A stretch of DNA of 39,053 nucleotides from CAMNAO01 sp045605145 (GCA_045605145.1 JAZUPH010000026.1:1-39053); one strand, 5' to 3'. Numbered from the stretch's first letter, positions 25,537 to 34,134 are shown. A program made the numbers and translations. The notes: generated by a model from the letters alone, not told the origin.

Positions 25537-26322
25537 TTACAACGTTTTAGCATCCTCCGCAAATGCAACAGAAATCAGCGCAGTGAGCCTGTCTCGTATA
25601 TCAGGCTGAAAATATATGGCAGAGTCTTCAACACCATCCAGATACTCTTCCCTGTAACGGGGACTTGCCCAGGACAACAGGAAGCTGTTCATCAGCCGGG
25701 CACAGAGGCGATGAAGTTCAACGGAGCCTTTCCTCCGATTCTCTTCATCACGGCACCAGGTAAGTACCGAGCCGCTGATGATCATCTGAAGGTCTACCTT
25801 AATGAATTCGATAAGACTCCCCTGATCGATGCTTCGGTTTCTGCCGTTGGGCACCATATAGCCATCGGCAAAGCCTTTGAGGATCGCCGTCTCCATCAGG
25901 CTCTTCCCATACAAAGACCAGAAGATATCCTCACCGCTGCTGTGGTACACAGCGCTGACCGTCTGCCAGCCAAACTGCTCAAGTATCGTCAGATACAGGA
26001 AGGCAGGCCAGATCAGATCCTCGATGTAGTTGCCCGTATTGTAATCGACAAGCCCCAGAAGCTGATCCATCAGCCGCTCCACCGTCAGTTTGCAGTACTG
26101 GTAGACCAACTGCTCCTTACTGCCGAAGAAGTGGTAGACGGAGCTGTAGGCTACGCCGGCCTGCTCACAGATGTTGCGCATGGTCAGATACTCATATCCA
26201 TGCTCACGCAACATCACGCCAACGGCAGCATAGACCTTGTCCATAGTCTGCTGGCTTTTAATCTTTCGGGGAAGAATGATATTTCCCGCCGGTATCTGTT
26301 TTGCTGTGCTTTGAACGCTCAT
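25537..26322 (-). CDS. TetR family transcriptional regulator
   Basis: 261 residues. A TetR-type DNA-binding domain spans about residues 25-75 (VGVMLREHGYEYLTMRNICE, GVAYSSVYHFFGSKEQLVYQ). The C-terminal ligand-binding domain (about 80-261) is all helical and not closely assignable. It starts an apparent operon with the hydrolase, SDR and MBL genes, so it likely senses a substrate or product of that locus. GTGAGGTCAAT precedes the ATG at 26320-26322. The promoter and two inverted sites lie directly upstream. Autoregulation is an inference from their position. Confidence 0.9.
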   Translation of the reverse strand: MSVQSTAKQIPAGNIILPRKIKSQQTMDKVYAAVGVMLREHGYEYLTMRNICEQAGVAYSSVYHFFGSKEQLVYQYCKLTVERLMDQLLGLVDYNTGNYIEDLIWPAFLYLTILEQFGWQTVSAVYHSSGEDIFWSLYGKSLMETAILKGFADGYMVPNGRNRSIDQGSLIEFIKVDLQMIISGSVLTWCRDEENRRKGSVELHRLCARLMNSFLLSWASPRYREEYLDGVEDSAIYFQPDIRDRLTALISVAFAEDAKTL

Positions 26323-26335
26323 ATTGACCTCACTT

Positions 26336-26444
26336 ACATAAGAAGGAATTATTGTGTCTGTCGTTTATTTTATTTAATTTATCGGCCAAAGTCAATAAAT
26401 GAATTACTTTTTAACAACTGAAAGTACAGAATTCCTTCTTATGT
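26336..26444. promoter_or_regulatory. Inverted 15-bp sites flanking the tetR promoter
   Basis: ACATAAGAAGGAATT (26336-26350) and AATTCCTTCTTATGT (26430-26444) form a perfect 15-bp inverted pair, 79 nt apart. One lies in the leader of tetR, the other upstream of the -35 box. Each also has weak self-symmetry (ACAtAA...TTcTGT). They are good candidates for TetR operators; a small mobile element with inverted ends is less likely. Confidence 0.65.
26367..26395 (-). promoter_or_regulatory. Promoter of the tetR-hydrolase unit
   Basis: On the minus strand TTGACT (26390-26395), a 17-nt spacer and TAAAAT (26367-26372) lie between the two inverted sites and 45 nt from the tetR start codon. Confidence 0.8.
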
Positions 26445-26459
26445 CCATTTTTCAACGGG

Positions 26460-27416
26460 TCAGTTAATCTCGTTTACTCTGCAGCAGGAGACGAAGTGAT
26501 TGGGCGCAACCTCCCGCAGTTCCTGAGGCTGATTGCATGCCTCAGTGGCGTAGGGACAACGAGGCGCGAAACGGCAACCCGGCTTCGGATTGATAGCAGA
26601 AGTGATTTCGCCCTTCAGCTCCGCGCGCTTCATGGGACTGTAAATATCCGTGGAAGGAATCGCCGAAAGCAATGCCTTGGTGTAGGGGTGCAGAGTATTG
26701 GAGAACAGCTCATTCTTCGGGCATTTCTCCACCATCTGACCCAGATACATAACCATGATGTCATCGGAGATGTGCTTCACGACGGAAAGGTCATGGGTGA
26801 CGAACATATAAGCCAAGCCCATGGAATCCTGCAGATCCATCAGCAGGTTCAGAACCTGAGCCTGGATCGAAACGTCCAGAGCGGAGACCGGTTCGTCGCA
26901 CACGATGAACTGGGGGTTAAGCGCCAGTGCTCTGGCGATACCGACGCGCTGGCGGCGGCCGCCGTCCAGCTCATGGGGGTATGCCTGTCTGAGACGATAG
27001 TCAACGCCAACCAGGTCCATGAGTCTGTTAGCCTCTTCACGAGCCTGCTTGCGGCTGTGGAAGTGCTTACTGTTCATCATGGGCTCGATAACGGTGGTCT
27101 CGATACGCTGGCGGGGGTTAAGGCTGGAGTAAGGATCCTGGAAGACGATCTGCATCTTCTCACGCAGCTGACGCAGTTTGCTGCCGCTGACGTTGGTCAC
27201 GTCCTCTCCGTTCAGGAACACTTTACCGTCTGTAGCGTTCTGCAGATGAATGATGGTACGGCCCAGAGTGGACTTGCCGCAGCCGGACTCTCCAACCACG
27301 CCGATGGTCTTGCCTGCATCCAGAGTAAAGGTGATGTCGTCCACCGCATGGTTTTCACCAGCGGGTACCTTAAAGTATTTTTTCAGATTTCTGACATCCA
27401 AAAGATGTTCTGCCAT
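26460..27416 (-). CDS. Oligopeptide/dipeptide ABC transporter ATP-binding protein (OppF/DppF type)
   Basis: 318 residues. Walker A is GESGCGKST (42-50), the Q-loop VFQDPYSS, Walker B FIVCDEPVSALD and the H-loop VTHDLSV. The C-terminal Opp-type domain has CRFAPRCPYATEAC. The signature loop reads LDGGR (150-154) where LSGGQ is usual; its partner has a more normal FSGGM. OppF-type ATPases pair with OppD to power import of peptides, nickel or other solutes. It starts 2 nt after the upstream ATPase stop, with AAGGAGG in the overlap region. It is the last gene of the importer operon before tetR. Confidence 0.93.
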   Translation of the reverse strand: MAEHLLDVRNLKKYFKVPAGENHAVDDITFTLDAGKTIGVVGESGCGKSTLGRTIIHLQNATDGKVFLNGEDVTNVSGSKLRQLREKMQIVFQDPYSSLNPRQRIETTVIEPMMNSKHFHSRKQAREEANRLMDLVGVDYRLRQAYPHELDGGRRQRVGIARALALNPQFIVCDEPVSALDVSIQAQVLNLLMDLQDSMGLAYMFVTHDLSVVKHISDDIMVMYLGQMVEKCPKNELFSNTLHPYTKALLSAIPSTDIYSPMKRAELKGEITSAINPKPGCRFAPRCPYATEACNQPQELREVAPNHFVSCCRVNEIN

Positions 27417-27418
27417 CG

Positions 27419-28495
27419 TTACGCCTCCTTATCTCTCATGATGCAGCGGATCTTGTGGTTCGGAGCGATCTCCTTCTCGGGGATCACGCCACTGCGACAC
27501 GCATCCGTAGCGTAGGGGCAGCGCGGTGCAAATGCACAGCCGTCGGGAAGCCGTGTGGGATCCGGCATTGTTCCGGCAATGGGGGTCAGCCGTTCAGAGT
27601 TGTCATTCATGTTGGGCAGTGCGCCAAACAGGCCGATGGTGTAGGGGTGAGTCGGATGCAGGAAGATAGCCTCCTTGGATCCGTACTCAATGATCTGGCC
27701 GGAATATACGATTGCCACATTGTCACAGTTCTGTGCAACAACACCCAGATCGTGGGTAACCAGGATCATAGCGGTGTTCAGCTTGTTACGCAGCTCACGG
27801 ATCAGGTCCATGACCTGAGCCTGAATGGTAACGTCCAGCGCTGTGGTGGGCTCATCCGCCAGCAGTACCACCGGGTTACAGGCCAGCGCCATGGCGATAA
27901 CCACGCGCTGCTTCATGCCGCCGGAGAATTCGAAGGGGTACTCCACCATACGGTTGGGAGCAATACCTACCATCTCGAACATTTCCTTGGCTCTCTCCTC
28001 GGCCTGTTCGGGAGTAAAGTCATTGTGAAGCATGAGACCTTCTATGATCTGCTTGCCCACCTGCATGGACGGGTTCAGAGCAGTCATAGGATCCTGAAAG
28101 ATCATGGCGATCTTAGCGCCGCGGACATCCAGCATCTCCTCTTCACTCAGATCGGTCAGGTTCACGCCGTCCATCCAAATGTCGCCGCCTGTCATCTTTG
28201 CCGGAGGATCGGCCAGGATTCTCAGGATGCTGCGGCAGATGGTGGTCTTTCCGGCGCCGGTCTCGCCGACGAGAGCCAGGCTCTCGCCCTTCTCCAGTTT
28301 AAAGGAGACACCGTTTACCGCCTTGACGATCTGCTTGTTTGAGGTGTAGATAACTTCAAGATCTTTTACCTCGAGGAAAGGCTTATCAGCCTTTTCACCA
28401 TAGGTGTCATGAAGAGAGCTCTTTGTGCGGTTTCCGTAAACGCGCATATAGTCTCTTCTCTGCTGAGGGGTAACTCTCTTTACATCTTTTGCCAT
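27419..28495 (-). CDS. Oligopeptide/dipeptide ABC transporter ATP-binding protein (OppD/DppD type)
   Basis: 358 residues with a 45-residue N-terminal extension before the ABC domain. Walker A is GETGAGKTT, the signature loop FSGGMKQRV, Walker B VVLLADEPTTALD and the H-loop VTHDLGVV. The oligopeptide-type C-terminal domain has CAFAPRCPYATDAC. It forms the nucleotide-binding pair with the OppF-like protein and docks to the two permeases. GAGAGGAGGAAGGGAACA precedes the ATG at 28493-28495. It follows the permease gene by 18 nt. Confidence 0.94.
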   Translation of the reverse strand: MAKDVKRVTPQQRRDYMRVYGNRTKSSLHDTYGEKADKPFLEVKDLEVIYTSNKQIVKAVNGVSFKLEKGESLALVGETGAGKTTICRSILRILADPPAKMTGGDIWMDGVNLTDLSEEEMLDVRGAKIAMIFQDPMTALNPSMQVGKQIIEGLMLHNDFTPEQAEERAKEMFEMVGIAPNRMVEYPFEFSGGMKQRVVIAMALACNPVVLLADEPTTALDVTIQAQVMDLIRELRNKLNTAMILVTHDLGVVAQNCDNVAIVYSGQIIEYGSKEAIFLHPTHPYTIGLFGALPNMNDNSERLTPIAGTMPDPTRLPDGCAFAPRCPYATDACRSGVIPEKEIAPNHKIRCIMRDKEA

Positions 28496-28513
28496 TGTTC
28501 CCTTCCTCCTCTC

Positions 28514-29410
28514 TCAGTCTCTCAGCTTCGGATCCAGCGCGTCGCGCAATCCGTCGCCGATGAGGTTGAAGGACAGAACCAGTACCGCGATGAATAGGCC
28601 GGGCCAGAGGAGAAGATGGGGATAAAGACGGATGTACTGACGGCCGGCGTTGAGCAGGGCGCCCCACTCAGGAGTGGGAGGCTGCACGCCCAGGCCGATG
28701 TAGGCCAGGCCGGCTGCGCCGGTCACCGCACCGCCAATGCCCATGGCAATGGAGATGATAAGGGGCGAACAGGCGTTGGGGAAGATGTGCCGCAGCATGA
28801 TGGACAGCTTCGAGCAGTTGATAGCCTCAGCAGCCTCAACATACTCGCGGCCCGATTCCTTAAGGAACTGGGCACGGGTCTGGCGACACTTGCCCGGGAT
28901 ACCACCCACGGAAAGCGCCACAACCGTTTGCCAGAAGCCGCCGCCGAAAATCGTAGCAATCAGGATCGCCAACAGCTGTTGGGGAATTGCCTGCCAAACC
29001 TCCATAACGCGCATGATGATAAGCTCAGTCATGCCGCCGAAGTAACCGGCAACGGCTCCGCACAGAACACCAAGTGTGGTGTTCACGATAGTTACAAGCA
29101 CGCCGATAAGCAGGCTGTAGCGTCCGCCGTAAAGCAGACGGCTCAGAAGGTCGCGCCCCAGCGCGTCGCAGCCGAGAGGATGTACGGAATTGGGGGTTGC
29201 GAAGGTAGCGTTCAGGTCCATCTCATTTTCACCAAAGGGTGCAACGAAATCAGCAAATACGATGCAGAAAACCATGATCGCCAGAAGGGTGACGCCGATT
29301 TTTGCGCCGGGGCCTTTCACCGTACGCTTGCACAGATCCACAAACAGGCTGGTCCGCTGCTGCTTTTCCTGAGGCTCGGAAATAATGGATTTGGTTTTAA
29401 TTTCATTCAT
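28514..29410 (-). CDS. ABC transporter permease (OppC/DppC type)
   Basis: 298 residues with an N-terminal cytoplasmic tail (about 1-30) and about six membrane segments. The OppC landmarks are NSVHPLGCDALGRDLLSRLL and the EAA loop EYVEAAEAINCSKLSIMLRH with PLIIS following. The C-terminal GDGLRDALDPKLRD is typical. It works as a heterodimer with the OppB-like protein. The start at 29408-29410 lies 3 nt after the preceding stop, with AGAGGAAG upstream. Confidence 0.94.
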   Translation of the reverse strand: MNEIKTKSIISEPQEKQQRTSLFVDLCKRTVKGPGAKIGVTLLAIMVFCIVFADFVAPFGENEMDLNATFATPNSVHPLGCDALGRDLLSRLLYGGRYSLLIGVLVTIVNTTLGVLCGAVAGYFGGMTELIIMRVMEVWQAIPQQLLAILIATIFGGGFWQTVVALSVGGIPGKCRQTRAQFLKESGREYVEAAEAINCSKLSIMLRHIFPNACSPLIISIAMGIGGAVTGAAGLAYIGLGVQPPTPEWGALLNAGRQYIRLYPHLLLWPGLFIAVLVLSFNLIGDGLRDALDPKLRD

Positions 29411-29413
29411 GGC

Positions 29414-30358
29414 TTACTTCCTCTTTCCGCTGGCGTAAGCAGCCTTGATACGAGGGTCAATGAACCCGTACGTAATGTCGGTAATCAGCATGACGAGAGT
29501 GGTGAAGGCACACATGAAGACCGCAGTTGCACGGACCACGGGATAGTCACGGGTCTGGCTGGCGGAGAGCATGTAGGCGCCCACTCCGGGGATAGAGAAG
29601 ATATTCTCCGTAATTGCCGAGCCGCCGATCAGGTGAGCGATGGCTCCGGAGAAGCTGGTGATGATGGGCATCAGTGCGTTGGGCAGCATATGGGAATAGG
29701 TCACCGTACGCTCAGGCACGCCCTTTGCGCGGGCGGTGGTTATGTAATCCTCACGGAAAACCTCCATAATGGCCGAGCGAACCTGTCTGGCGTTCATGGC
29801 GATACCGCCCAAAGCGCCCGTTATAACAGGTAACACAAAGCCCTTCCAGGAGTCAATGCCGAAGACCGGCAGCCAGCCCAGCTTAACGCAGAAGACGGAG
29901 ATGCACATCAGTGCCAGCCAGAAACCGGGAACAGATACCAGGACCATACAGATCATCATAACAAGACTGTCCTGCCATCTGCCGCCGTGCAGGCCGGCGA
30001 AAATGCCCAGGAAAATACCAACAGGGGCATTGATAAGCAGCGCCAAAACATTGATGAGCAATGTGCGGGGGATTCTGGAGAACAGTTCCGGCCAAATAGG
30101 CGCGGAGTACTGCCAGGAGTCGCCGAAATCCAGTCTGACAAAAGCATTGAACATGAAATCCCAGAGCTGGACAAGATAGGGACGGTCAAGTCCCCACAGG
30201 TGTGTCAGGTACTCGATGTCGGCAGCAGAGGCCGTGTTGCCCAGCTTGAAGCGGGCAGGATCATCGGGGCTGAGGTACAGCAGCGTGAAAATCACGAAGC
30301 CCACCGCGATAAGTACCAGCACCGTATAAAGAAGACGGTTAATTACAAATTTAAACAT
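29414..30358 (-). CDS. ABC transporter permease (OppB/DppB type)
   Basis: 314 residues with about six membrane segments. It opens MFKFVINRLLYTVLVLIAVG as OppB-type proteins do, has DDPARFKLG and LGLDRPYLVQ-like landmarks of the large first periplasmic loop, and an EAA loop EDYITTARAKGVPERTVTYS. It ends YGFIDPRIKAAY. It is the first permease gene downstream of the solute-binding protein gene, from which it is separated by a hairpin. Confidence 0.94.
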   Translation of the reverse strand: MFKFVINRLLYTVLVLIAVGFVIFTLLYLSPDDPARFKLGNTASAADIEYLTHLWGLDRPYLVQLWDFMFNAFVRLDFGDSWQYSAPIWPELFSRIPRTLLINVLALLINAPVGIFLGIFAGLHGGRWQDSLVMMICMVLVSVPGFWLALMCISVFCVKLGWLPVFGIDSWKGFVLPVITGALGGIAMNARQVRSAIMEVFREDYITTARAKGVPERTVTYSHMLPNALMPIITSFSGAIAHLIGGSAITENIFSIPGVGAYMLSASQTRDYPVVRATAVFMCAFTTLVMLITDITYGFIDPRIKAAYASGKRK

Positions 30359-30389
30359 AGCTTCTCTCCGTTGCTATTTATGTGGAAAT

Positions 30390-30413
30390 GCCGCCCACCT
30401 GCTGATGGGCGGC
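30390..30413 (-). other. Intercistronic hairpin between solute-binding and permease genes
   Basis: GCCGCCCA (30390-30397) pairs with TGGGCGGC (30406-30413) around an 8-nt loop. There is no T run. Such elements after a binding-protein gene commonly protect the upstream mRNA so that binding protein is made in excess. Confidence 0.6.
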
Positions 30414-30456
30414 GTTCCGTAAGTGAGCTAAAGTTTTGCCTTATTCGATGCTGTGA

Positions 30457-32118
30457 TTAATCCAGATAGTAGTTGCAGGCGTTCCAGGCAATCTCGCCGC
30501 CCTTGTATGTGAAGACGAGCTCCGCACACTTGTTGGTGTAGACATAGTTGGTGTAGGTGCCGCAGCATGCCTTCATGTAAGCGTTCTCTACGATGTAGCG
30601 GCTCATTGCAGCAGTGGCTTCAGCACCGGCGTTAGCCTGGGTGTTGGCGTTTTTGAAGAGTCTGTAGAGCTCATCATCGTTCTGGAAGCCAAGGCTGTCT
30701 GCATAGCCGATGTGAGGCTCGGTCTGGAAGTCGACGCGGCCCAGAGGACGGTTGATGCCGGCCACCAGAGCGCTGCCGCCCATGGTACCAAAGAGGTAGA
30801 TGTCCCACTTGCTGGGATCGGGCAGGTATGCCTCAGACTGGTTGGACTCACAGGAGTTGATCTCAGTCTTAACGCCGAGAACCTCCCAAAGGCCCTGCAT
30901 GACCTGAGCCATGTTGACCTGTGCCTCGTTGGTGGAGCAGAGGATGCTCAGGGACTCGCCGTTGTAGCTGCCAGCGTCCTTAGCCTTCTGCAGGTACTCC
31001 TGAGCCTTAGCCAGGTCGTACTGAGTCTGCCAGTTGACATCTTCATCCAGGGAGGGATCAAAGTCGGTCTGGCCGTTGGAGCCGAAGCCCTTGAGTGCAA
31101 AGTAAGTGGTGCCGGCGCCGATAGCAACGGACTCACTGTTAAGAGCGTAGGACAGAGCGATACGGAAGTTGATATCGTTGCCGGGATGGCCCTCATAGCA
31201 GTTGTAAATTACGCCGTACATGGTGGAGGAAGCAGCACGATAGATGTTGTATCTGTCAGCATAGGGGCCGCCCTCAGTGAACAGCTCCAGGTCGTCAGTG
31301 CTGACGCCGCTGCCGATATCCGCAGCGCCGGTAGCAAGAGCGTTGATTCTCTGCTCAGCTTCCTTGATGATGGGGATACGGATGGTCTGGATGTAACGCA
31401 TCTGAGAAACGGGGCTCAGGCTCTCGTCATCCTGCCAGTAATTGTCGTCTGCTTCAACAACGGCCTCAGAGCCGGAGACGAAGGAAACCAGCTTGTAGGG
31501 GCCGGTAGCCACAGGGCTGGAATCATAGTTGCCGCTCTCATAGCCCTTCTGGGAGAAGACGGTGAAACGATTGAAGGGATGCTCGCAGGGGTTGAGGGTC
31601 TGCATCTCGTTGTAGTCCATATAGAAGCGGACCTTGTAGGTGTCAATAGCCTCGCACCAGATGAAGGACTGATACTTGAAGACCTTACCGGAAGCGATGT
31701 CTACACTGTAGGAGAACACAACGTCATCAGCGGTGATCTCGTTGCCATCCCAGTCATGGATGTAGTCATAGATCTCGAACTCAAAGATGTCAGCGTGACG
31801 GGCGCCTTCAGTGCCCTCAGCCGCCTCGGTGACGGACTCAGCAAAACGCTCATCCTCACCGTAGTTGAAGACGTACCAGCCGTCGCCAACATGAGTCTCG
31901 GTCTTGACCATGATCCAGTCGGACCAACCGGTAACAGCGTTGTTGTAGCCAAGAGACTCAAAGATGAAGTTGGACAGGGCCTTCTTGGTCATATAGGCGC
32001 TGATGGACATATCTGCGAAATCGTTGTTGTTGGGGAGAATGAGCTGGGGGAAACGCTCGCCGGATTCCTTGGTGGTCTTGCGGGTGGTGTCTACTTCTTC
32101 AGCGGTAGATACCTCTTC
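30457..32118 (-). pseudogene. ABC transporter solute-binding protein (SBP_bac_5 type), 5'-truncated at a junction
   Basis: The frame encodes about 553 residues of an extracytoplasmic family-5 binding protein: DWDGNEITADDVVFSYS, PVATGPYKLVSF, FRIALSYALN and a C-terminal mixed domain. It supplies substrate to the Opp-type importer just downstream. The first codons visible read EEVSTAEEVDTTRKTTKE, like the linker that follows the lipobox cysteine, but no signal peptide, lipobox or start codon can be found upstream. Beyond about 32,119 the frame runs antisense through another gene. The 5' end of about 25-35 codons is missing. If the junction is real the importer lacks a secreted binding protein; if it is an assembly join the gene is intact in the cell. 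Confidence 0.8.
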
Positions 32119-32340
32119 GCCGGCCTGGATGTGCTGGACGGTCTGGTGGAAAGCCGGGCACCCTACGGCACCGTGCCAAGCGGCAACGCAGCACCTATTG
32201 GTGCGATAGACATCGCCACCATGAAGGAGATCCGTCCCCCCAAGCCCAAGAAAGACTCCCCCGCCGGCGGATACGCACTGGAGGATCTTAGCTTCGAAGA
32301 GGATGACGAGGACGAGAACGAAATCCCCCGCTATTTCTGA
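32119..32340 (+). pseudogene. 3' fragment of an unrecognised gene
   Basis: 73 codons in plus-strand frame ending PKKDSPAGGYALEDLSFE and an acidic tail EEDDEDENEIPRYF before TGA. Codon use is GC-rich as in the neighbours, and the frame ends 36 nt before the ribosome-bound hydrolase gene, so it looks like the tail of the upstream gene of the same operon. The N-terminal part is missing because the binding-protein sequence begins at the same place on the other strand. I do not recognise the family. Confidence 0.55.
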
Positions 32341-32376
32341 CAAACATTTAAATAATTTCCGAACAGGAGAAACAGT

Positions 32377-34134
32377 ATGGGACGCTACTACAACGAACAT
32401 TACAACTATAAGGACATCGGCCTTTGGGACGACGAAGCCTGGAAGGATCGCGGCAGCATCATGGGCCCTCTGGCCGCAGCACTGGTCAGAGAGAGCCGGG
32501 CACAGCAGGAAGCCGCAGGCACCCTGTCGTTGGATCGCTTCGCCGGACGCACCGATGAAGAGATGCCCGCACCGGCACGCGCCCCCTTCTTCCGGGATGT
32601 ACTGGAGGAGTGGAAGGCCCTCGGCCTTCAGTTTGTCAGCGTAGGCATGGTGGATCTCGCCATGGTGCCTATGAGCGTTATGCGCCGGGAAAACCACAGT
32701 CCCAGGGTATTGCTCGTCCCCTTCTTCGCAGACAAAAAACACCCCCACTGGGCCATGAATGTGATCGAAGCCAATCGGGAACTGCTGCTTCGGGCCGCAG
32801 CCGAGGAAGTTTTTGTTCTTTTCCAGATGATGGGCCCTCCCAACGGCAGTATGATGCAGGAGACCGGCCTGGAGGCGGAAGGCCTTTTCAAAGTGACGCT
32901 CTCCCCCATGTATCTTGATCTTCATCTTCTGACCGAGGCGGGAAAGACCATCGCCGACATTCCCGGCGTGGATGCGGAGCAGTTTGGTCCGATCCAAAGT
33001 TTCCTGGGACTTGATGTCGTTGAGGTCACCCAGCTCTGGCAGGCCTCCTTGGGACACCAGTACACAATTAACAAAATTTACACCTCTACCCCCCACGATC
33101 CTAAGAACCCCCGTCCCAGCCAGGGCGTGCCGGGCTATGACGAGGGTATGCACCGTCACTCTACCGCAGGCCGGATGCAGGCGGAGAGTATGCTGCTTGA
33201 ACATAAATTCCGCTCTACCCGTGATCCCGAACTGCAGGCGGCACTTAAAGATCGCGGCCTGCGCTATGAAGAGCATCCTATCGACGATTTTGGATTCTGG
33301 TTCAGCATCGTGCCCGAGTCGGTTTACACCAAGCCGGAGGAGAAGCTGCCCCTGCTCGTAATAATGAAGGAGCCGCGCACATCCATCCCCTTCATGAACC
33401 TTACCGCCATGCAGTTTTACGCTCCGTTTTTGGAGATCGCTGCCAACGGCGAGTTTATGACTATGTTCTTCGCTTTTGAGCACCCGGATGACAACGACAT
33501 TCTGGCGGATCTGATCGAACGCTGCGCCACCGAATACCCGGTGGACCGCTCCCGTATCTACATCACAGGTCAATCCCATAACGGATACTACGCGCTGGAG
33601 TTCTACCGCCGCCACCCCAAGCTGATCGCCGCCGCGGCAACCCTTGCCGACCCCATCTCGCTGGAGGTGGGTGCCCTCATCACCAATTACGGCGAGGACT
33701 TCATCCCCGAGAGTTTCGCGCAGTTTGACCTGCCCCTTATCAACATTAACGGCCAGCTGGAGAACAAGATGACCACCACTCCCGCAGGCAGTCCGGAGCA
33801 TCGCCTCCATGCGAAAAATTATGTCCGCCGTCTTCAGGCTTTCAGGGCCAAAAACCGCTACACTGTTGATGAGGTCATGGCCGCCCGCAGCAGCGGTGAC
33901 TATGTAACCCGGACCAACGGTATCCCCGCCGATCGGACCGAGGTGCAGTACCACCTGGGAACAGAGCTGTATTTATCCGATGTTATGAATGAGGATGGAC
34001 GCTGGCACCTGCGCTTTGTCACCATTGAAAATACCCCCCACATGATCATGCCTCAGATGGGCGAGGTCGCGTGGAGCTTTATGAGGCGCTTCGCCAGGGA
34101 TCCGGAGACCGGTGCCGTGATCGAGCGCTACTGA
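32377..34134 (+). CDS. Two-half alpha/beta-hydrolase-fold protein, paralogue of 20215-21933
   Basis: 585 residues. The second half (about 285-585) has ITGQSHNG with candidate Ser400 and ends with IENTPHMIMPQMGEVAWSF; the first half (about 65-200) has a related pattern (PRVLLVPFFADKKHPHWAM matches the PLLVIMKEP region) but no GxSxxG elbow. The same two-half design, the TGxSHNG core and the C-terminal FMRRFxR are shared with the protein on the opposite strand at 20215-21933. No signal peptide. AACAGGAGAAACAGT precedes the ATG at 32377. It probably followed the truncated gene at 32119-32340 in an operon. Hydrolase activity is inferred from motif only. Confidence 0.78.
   Translation: MGRYYNEHYNYKDIGLWDDEAWKDRGSIMGPLAAALVRESRAQQEAAGTLSLDRFAGRTDEEMPAPARAPFFRDVLEEWKALGLQFVSVGMVDLAMVPMSVMRRENHSPRVLLVPFFADKKHPHWAMNVIEANRELLLRAAAEEVFVLFQMMGPPNGSMMQETGLEAEGLFKVTLSPMYLDLHLLTEAGKTIADIPGVDAEQFGPIQSFLGLDVVEVTQLWQASLGHQYTINKIYTSTPHDPKNPRPSQGVPGYDEGMHRHSTAGRMQAESMLLEHKFRSTRDPELQAALKDRGLRYEEHPIDDFGFWFSIVPESVYTKPEEKLPLLVIMKEPRTSIPFMNLTAMQFYAPFLEIAANGEFMTMFFAFEHPDDNDILADLIERCATEYPVDRSRIYITGQSHNGYYALEFYRRHPKLIAAAATLADPISLEVGALITNYGEDFIPESFAQFDLPLININGQLENKMTTTPAGSPEHRLHAKNYVRRLQAFRAKNRYTVDEVMAARSSGDYVTRTNGIPADRTEVQYHLGTELYLSDVMNEDGRWHLRFVTIENTPHMIMPQMGEVAWSFMRRFARDPETGAVIERY

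Noticed and set aside
26336..26444. Small mobile element with 15-bp inverted ends
   Set aside because: Kept only as an alternative. A well-spaced promoter lies inside, no target duplication is seen, and the arrangement fits TetR operators better.
30712..32118. A 542-codon plus-strand frame over the binding protein gene
   Set aside because: Most of it is antisense to the SBP frame and compositionally odd. Only the last 73 codons look like a real protein tail.
32119..33954. An 1165-codon minus-strand frame that seems to fuse the binding protein to an N-terminal domain
   Set aside because: The N-terminal 612 codons are antisense to the hydrolase at 32377-34134 and to the plus-strand fragment; they show no recognisable protein. 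The real binding-protein gene starts beyond the junction.
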